The notes under the pieces: generated by a model | Told to the model about the DNA's origin: nothing | Seen by the model: the letters and a program-made list of their open reading frames with translations, nothing else | Database searches by the model: none | Made by a program: the position numbers and the translations under genes | DNA from: Eutypella sp. D-1 | Lineage: Eukaryota > Ascomycota > Sordariomycetes > Xylariales > Diatrypaceae | DNA length: 64,000 nt | Direction of reading: 5' to 3' | Assembly: GCA_023313575.1 (NCBI GenBank) | Contig: JAJTTP010000003.1 | Coordinates: forward strand, 1,054,001 to 1,118,000 | Shown here: positions 58,423-64,000 of the stretch, in pieces | Position numbering within the stretch: position 1 is the stretch's first letter | How the letters are laid out: each line of letters opens with the position of its first letter

Positions 58423-59490
58423 TCAATCCTCACCCGAGACACCCACTAACTGCTTACTGATATCCCACAATCGCCTCTCGGACAGCGGGTCCATAGCCCA
58501 GGGCGCGTGCCCGTACTCGGCCGGGTGGGCGCCCTCGGGGGTCTCGCCGGAGACGCTGCAGCCTTCGAGGTAGAGGCCGCCCTTGCCATCCAGGTCGCGA
58601 GACACGGCGGCCCAGACGGACGTGGCGCAGCCCTGCTCGACGGTACACATGAGCTTGAGGACCTTGGGATCGGAGTTCCAGTTCTCTTCTAGGTACGCCT
58701 GCACGTGCTTCTGCAAGCCGCTCTGCCAGCCGCCGGGCATCAGGCTGTTCGCGTGGAGGCCCCGTGCGCCGTACAGCCGCTCCACCTGGTTCGCGAACCA
58801 GATGCATGCCGTCTTAGACTGCCCGTAAGCGGCGCCCGCATCATACGCCCGCCCGTTCGTGTAGTTGAGGTCTTCGAGGTCGACCTGCCCGAGGCGGTGG
58901 CCAGTTGACGATACGGAAACGACGCGGGAGTTGAACTCGGGCGTCGACGACGCCAGCAGCGCATCCTTGAGCAGCTCGAACAACAAAAAGTGCGCGAGGT
59001 GGTTGGTCGCGATCTGCGTCTCGAACCCGTCCTTGGTGAGCGCGTACGGCGGCGCCATGACGGCCGCGTTACAGACTAGCACGTTCAGCCTGCCGGGGCC
59101 GGGCGCTGCCCCGAGGAACTCCGCCGCACAGGTGCGGACGGTGGCGAGGTCAGTGTGGTCCATGTACAAGACGTGGACGCGACCGCCGTCGATGACGGGC
59201 CTGAGCGCGGCCTTCGCCTTCTCCACATCGCGTGCCGTCCCGAAGACGGTGGCGCCGGTGGCCGCGAGTGCCTCGACCGTCGCGACGCCTGCTCCAGACG
59301 AGCAGCCCGTGACGAGGAAGACCTTATCAGTCAGCTTGCCGCGGAGGTTCTCCTCATCGACGATGTCCTGGCCCGTCGGGCGGGAGTCGCTCCCATCGCC
59401 CCAGGTAGTTGTAAGGTTCTCCCACCGGTAGCGGTCGGCGTAACGGCCTTTGAGGACAAACTCGACCTCTTTGTATTCCATGTTCAGCAT
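58423..59490 (-). CDS. Short-chain dehydrogenase/reductase
   Basis: An NAD(P)-dependent oxidoreductase of the classical SDR superfamily; the substrate is unknown. 355 aa, single exon; Met1 and Met4 are both possible starts. The cofactor motif TGCSSGAG (TGxxxGxG) lies at 61-68, after a 55-residue N-terminal extension. An acidic D111-H pair follows the third strand, then C-N-A-A-V (140-144) in place of NNAG. N163 (ATNHLAHF), the catalytic serines S194/S195 (VSVSSTGHR), Y222 and K226 (AYGQSKTA) complete the catalytic set. The family C-terminal PGG element is at HANSLMPGGWQSGL. The sequence type is that of WW-domain oxidoreductase/retinol-dehydrogenase-like fungal SDRs. There is no other biosynthetic gene beside it, so a secondary-metabolite role is not indicated. 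Confidence 0.94.
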   Translation of the reverse strand: MLNMEYKEVEFVLKGRYADRYRWENLTTTWGDGSDSRPTGQDIVDEENLRGKLTDKVFLVTGCSSGAGVATVEALAATGATVFGTARDVEKAKAALRPVIDGGRVHVLYMDHTDLATVRTCAAEFLGAAPGPGRLNVLVCNAAVMAPPYALTKDGFETQIATNHLAHFLLFELLKDALLASSTPEFNSRVVSVSSTGHRLGQVDLEDLNYTNGRAYDAGAAYGQSKTACIWFANQVERLYGARGLHANSLMPGGWQSGLQKHVQAYLEENWNSDPKVLKLMCTVEQGCATSVWAAVSRDLDGKGGLYLEGCSVSGETPEGAHPAEYGHAPWAMDPLSERRLWDISKQLVGVSGED

Positions 59491-59708
59491 GCCGACATGG
59501 CTCGTTTGATTTCACGAATTCCTTACTTGCTTTGGGGTGAGGATTGCTCGTAGAGGTTTGTGTGATTTCCTGTGCGCTTAGGAGCCATTCTCGTTCATCC
59601 GGATCGGCGTAGTAGCGTCCCTTTTATGCTTCTGCATTTGGAGAATCAAGCAGAGCTTCATCCCGGTGCGGAGAGCCTTGAGCACCGACAAAGCCCGCAC
59701 TTCACAGT

Positions 59709-59784
59709 ACGCTGCGGACTTTCGACCGCCGTCAGCTCACAGAAAAGGATGATGGAAGTTCAGACAGTCAGCCCTCCGCAGCGT
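59709..59784. promoter_or_regulatory. Inverted TGCGGA sites upstream of the SDR gene
   Basis: ACGCTGCGGA (59709-59718) and its exact reverse complement TCCGCAGCGT (59775-59784) lie about 220-290 bp upstream of the SDR start. A third site, CTGCGGACTTT, is at 59837-59847 and duplicates 59712-59722. CGG-containing inverted sites are the usual targets of Zn2Cys6 regulators. The binding role is inferred. Confidence 0.4.
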
Positions 59785-61643
59785 AATATTGGACCGGGGG
59801 CAACGCTGGGTTTGAACTCCGCCGTTATTGTCATGACTGCGGACTTTGATCCTTCGTCCCGAAATGTAGGCTGACAGATGTTATAACATGGTGATCTCCA
59901 GGTCCCCAGGGCCATCACCGATGTTTACCAGAAGCGATGCCTTGTCATGGTCTTGCTAGGCTTCATGTAACATACGCCTGACCAAGGCTTTTTGGATTCA
60001 TGTCGGCATGTTGCTTTGAACAGCATTAGTTTTTTTCGGCAAGCCGGAGATCTCGAGATAAGCCAGAGACAATCTCGCCACCTTGATCGTCACTACCATA
60101 TCAGAAGTTATTTCCACGATACCGACTTATGTTGCCACTAATGTAGAAGGTGTGTAGACAACAAACAGTATTGATTTATTGCAGCCCGGGAAAGAGATGA
60201 CACTCTCCGTAGATGGCGTTAACCACTTACCAAGGCCGGGATTTCTGGTATGGATAGGGGAGCCAACCCTTGGAGGTATATCTGGGGATAGCGTCGTGAC
60301 AACGTGGTAACGCGGGGGTCGTCTTCGCTGGCTGCCGATACTATCATTGGCCTTACTCATAACGCCACGGGACGATGTGGTCTGTATGATGGCCTAGCTT
60401 ATCTGGCACTTGTGGTTGTGATCGCTGCACCACGCGCCCATGGCCGGCATTGAGCAACCGCTGATCTCCAGCAATGTCTAGCGTCTCGAGAGAGATCTGC
60501 CAACAAGTCATATTACGGGAAGACAACTGTCTCGGACTTAGTGTGGTCTGAAGACCATGCAGCAGGTGACAGTTTGACAGTCAAACAGTATGCCGGGAAG
60601 ACAATTGACAATTCTACTTTCTCAACCACGCACCACGGAGGGATGGGCTAGCGCATTTACAACCCCCCCTTTCCATATCATGTCGTGGTATCCTTTTCAC
60701 CAATTGTATTGCTTGTTCATGTTGTCATCGTCATCTACGAATCTTCACCTGAGTGTAGCATTCCGAACCATGCTTCAAATGTAGTAAGACCGTGCACACT
60801 GTTACACTGCCTACAATCAGGTTTCACATCCTCCCTCTTCACCGCGGGCAACTTATAATATAAATCGATCCAAAAAACAGAACCAGTTAGAGAAAGACGA
60901 AACCGTTTCTCGAACGTGGAAGTGACCGCTACGCAGGTATCTACGGTGGCAGTGTAGGGAGTTTATGGGCGATAGTTTGATTTGTGCCGCCGGGATACTG
61001 AAAAGGGGGAAAGGGGGCTTTCGGGGCTTGTAAGATTGTTTTCTGGGGCGACCGCCCCATTACCCCCATTACCCCCAAAAAGGTCCACCTGGCTGGCTAG
61101 TTAACACCTGTTGGCTTGGATAGAATCGCGGCGGCGCCGCGCTGGCGATCCGCCGGCGAGGCGTCAGCCGGAACCAATCAGACGATGGTAAGAAGACGCG
61201 GGAGCTACGGGCTGAGCTCTAGCGCGTTTCGAAACAATTTTTTTTTTGGCTTTTTTTATTCGGCGTCCCCCTTCCCGCCCCTGACAGTAGAGTAGGAAGA
61301 GAGAGAAAGAAAAAAAATAGGGGCTGCGTAGGCACTGAGATACCATCTACATATGCAGGTACATCCATGGATTACTTATAACATGGTTATACTCGTACGT
61401 AGGCAAAGAGGTAGTCAGGGTATTTTCCAGGTTTAAGGGATTGAGGGGCAATTGGAAGGGGGCCATTTTATGCTAGATTGCCGCGCGGTGAACCCTTTCT
61501 TCCTCCTCTCACCAGTATTAGTAGTAATTACATAAGTATATGCTTTATTTATTATTGAAGCTGGGCTGAATCGGCATCACGAACCTTGGACCTAGTTGAT
61601 AAGTACTACATAGTATGGGCGTAGAGCACACCTACATGTAGGT

Positions 61644-61668
61644 AGGATAGGATAGGATAGGATAGGAC
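61644..61668. repeat. GGATA pentamer array
   Basis: About five tandem units, read directly, in non-coding DNA. Confidence 0.9.
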
Positions 61669-64000
61669 TAAAGGCCATGTACTTAGCAGCTAAGGCAATT
61701 TTATAAGTAATGCATTCGTTCTAATAATTAAGATTGGGGTTTATGTGTAGGCACGTAGTATAGTGAGTATACCTAGGAAGTGGCGATGGTATTGGTCAAG
61801 AAAGAAAGGATAATCGGTCGGCGGCATAAATGCGTTCACCACCGCCATCTTTAGGGGTCGTCGAAGGATTACCCGACCCGACAGGTAAATGCATCCCAGC
61901 GGCTTTCTGCTGTTATAAGTACAAGACATGGATCTACATATAACCGATCTACTTGCTATGTATAGCATCAGTTAATTATTATGGACAGAATATCGAGGGA
62001 CTGTGGCAGATGTGGTTCTGATCACCATCCAGCCCAGAAATCGTTCACAGCCCTAGTTAATTGCGAACGGAGACATGAAGCATAATTAGAAGGCGCCGGT
62101 GGGGAAATAGATAACTAGTTGGTGCGCTCACACACATCTGGCCGACCTGGGCAATGAGCGTCATCGACTAGGCGGCTCTAGGAAGAGACGGCGGTGGCCT
62201 CGTATTACTAAACTGCCCAGATCTCATTGGATTCCCCACCGCCAGTCCCAGCGCCCCCAACTAACAGTCAACAGCCAACGAACCGACCAGTGTGGCGCCT
62301 CTGCGTTCTTTTTCCGCTGACGAGCTGACCAGTCAAGCGATTAAGATGGGATCGTCTGTGAAATCCGTGGTCTGGACGTTCGGGGGTCACGCTTTGGCTC
62401 TTCCGGCTGTTGTCTATATATTTATATATAGTATGAACAGGTTATGCGACGTTCGATTTGTGGACGATTAATTAATCCGTAATAAGTGGTATTCCGTCTG
62501 AATGGAATTTCCATTCCAATGCACTGGGATTCCCGGTCCGCCGGTCAGTCCCGTTGCTGAATTCCGGTTTTCTTAGGCTGATCGGTCGGATTGGGGGAGG
62601 GAGGGGACCAAGAGACGCGTACGAGGACAGCCGGACTAGAAACAGGGTCAATACCTTGACGCACAATAATTATTCCCATAAAGTGCCAGATTGTCTGATG
62701 TCGCTATCTATTTCATAGTAGCGAACCCTAGCTAATCAATCCATTTAAATCCTGAATCCTTATGGAAAGAGTTCCTGATTAAAAAAGGGTTCACAACAGC
62801 TGACGTATATCACACCGTAGCAATAAACACCCAACCGCTCAAAACACAAACAATTTCCGACCAGTCAACTTCCTTGTGCCGCCCCCTTGAAGTCTACGGA
62901 GATACTTTGCTGACTTGTCATCGAATCGGGTGCTGTGGCTGGGGTCGGGCCATCTCTTGCAGGTTAGGCTTATACTACTATGCAAGTGTTCGGCCAATCA
63001 TCGTTGTGAGACGGCCCATTTCAATCATCGATGATCCTCCTCCCATCTCATCCATGCAGGTACCGTCAGGCACATACTTGTACAGCATTACATAGTAGTT
63101 ACATACACTCTGTTCCTGAATGATTAAACGACAGGGGGGAAAGACTTTGCCAGAAACAAGCCTTCCGTTTCGTCTCTTCCCTCGCAGCCCGCCTCCTGCA
63201 TTTATATTTTACTCATATACTTATGTTCTTGGTCAGTCACTAGTCATAATGGAAAAGGAGTTCCCGGTTCCATATGATATATGTGGTCAGATAGGTTAAA
63301 TATGAATTCCCTGAAAACAGAGCAGCGGGAGCGTTGAATGTGCAGTAATGCCAGGTACATGTTGTGTCAATGTACAAAACCAGGCAATGAACCCCTGACT
63401 AGTTATGACCCCTGAGACCCTTACCCCTGATATGGCTCCAAAAATCGGGGCTTGTCTTGCTTGGCCCACTCCACCTTTGCCCACCGACGCTCAACACCAT
63501 GCTGCCGTGCCCTGATTCCTCCCGTCTTCCAAGCAGCCAAGTTCCAACTATTCCAAGAATCAACAGGCAAAAGGGCGGACGCGGGCAGAGGCTGGCAAGC
63601 GGACATGGTAGGGTAGATTGTACAACTTATGTATCTAGTCAAATGTATACCAGGCCGGGAAATAGTATTGCTGGCTCTGCACTTCCGGCTCCCCAGCTAA
63701 CCACAAATAATTAATTACTACCTACCAAGTACACACGCACGCGCCTACATATGTAACGAACCGCCATGTATAACAAATGTCCTATATCGAACTAGTTATA
63801 CACTAACATACGAGGGAGACCCAGTCTGATTTCTATCTTGGCTTCGAGACTTTTCCTTTCTTCCACCCGCCCCCCTTCTCCTCCTCCACCGTGCATAACT
63901 TTTATTTTGTATGTACGTACTCTGTATGTCGAAGTGTTTTTCGTTATTAGTTATTCGTTTTCGTCCCACCAACTGAGTTATCCTCTCTTTCTCTCTCTCT

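Larger units (their letters stand above)
59491..64000. other. 4.5 kb without a recognised gene (SDR upstream region and beyond)
   Basis: Contains repeated TGCGGA sites upstream of the SDR gene (59709-59847), a poly-T/purine patch (61239-61320), a GGATA pentamer array (61644-61668) and AT-rich spacers. The last 150 bp turn pyrimidine-rich (TCTCTCTC at the end), which may be the leader of a plus-strand gene beginning outside the window. Short frames here have no conserved features. Confidence 0.5.

Overview
The window reads as nuclear DNA of a filamentous ascomycete (Pezizomycotina, most likely a Sordariomycete). The evidence is short 50-150 bp GT-AG introns with CTAAC-type branch sites, GC-rich coding regions, intergenic DNA full of ACCTAGGTA/TACCTAAGTA motifs, and a 15.6 kb AT-rich island showing C-to-T decay typical of repeat-induced point mutation (RIP). 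The species is not identifiable from the sequence.

Left gene-bearing part (1-31.9 kb). On the minus strand: the 5' end of an ITC1/ACF1-type WAC-domain chromatin-remodelling subunit (1-933, running off the edge), ALG8 glucosyltransferase (3568-5338), an M24B Xaa-Pro peptidase (9432-11770), and a 1022-aa Zn2Cys6 transcription factor with an 11-nt micro-exon (13751-17378). PRP18 (26391-27515) and a four-exon NDUFB4/B15-like complex I subunit (31150-31854) are also on the minus strand. On the plus strand: an EMP46/47-like L-type lectin cargo receptor (6944-8418), COP9 signalosome subunit 1 (24088-25818), SAP18 (28211-29232), and an intron-containing tRNA-Gly(GCC) (30058-30176). ALG8 and the lectin receptor, both acting in early-secretory glycoprotein processing, are transcribed divergently from a shared 1.6 kb region. 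PRP18 and SAP18 form a second divergent pair.

AT-rich island (32026-47664). It is bounded by imperfect terminal inverted repeats flanked by TA, so an older DNA-transposon-like relic seems to frame it. Inside are two full-length minus-strand Ty3/gypsy-type LTR retrotransposons, A and B. B sits inside the right-hand LTR of A. To the right lies a solo LTR (C) that itself carries two further solo LTRs (D and E). Each insertion has a readable 5-bp target duplication, and removing the inserts restores LTRs of 427-428 bp. All coding capacity is destroyed by RIP.

Right part (47.7-64 kb). On the plus strand: a glutathione S-transferase (48971-49827), a 932-aa LCAT/PGAP1-like alpha/beta-hydrolase (51520-54318) and an unrecognised 200-aa protein (57428-58030). 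On the minus strand: a truncated copy of a fungal multi-membrane-span protein family (55245-55832) and a short-chain dehydrogenase (58423-59490). The last 4.5 kb shows no recognisable gene. The conserved genes are mostly housekeeping (chromatin, splicing, protein turnover, glycosylation, respiration). I see no secondary-metabolite cluster, no CRISPR array and no clear novel multi-gene system. The most distinctive features are the nested transposon island and the micro-exons.
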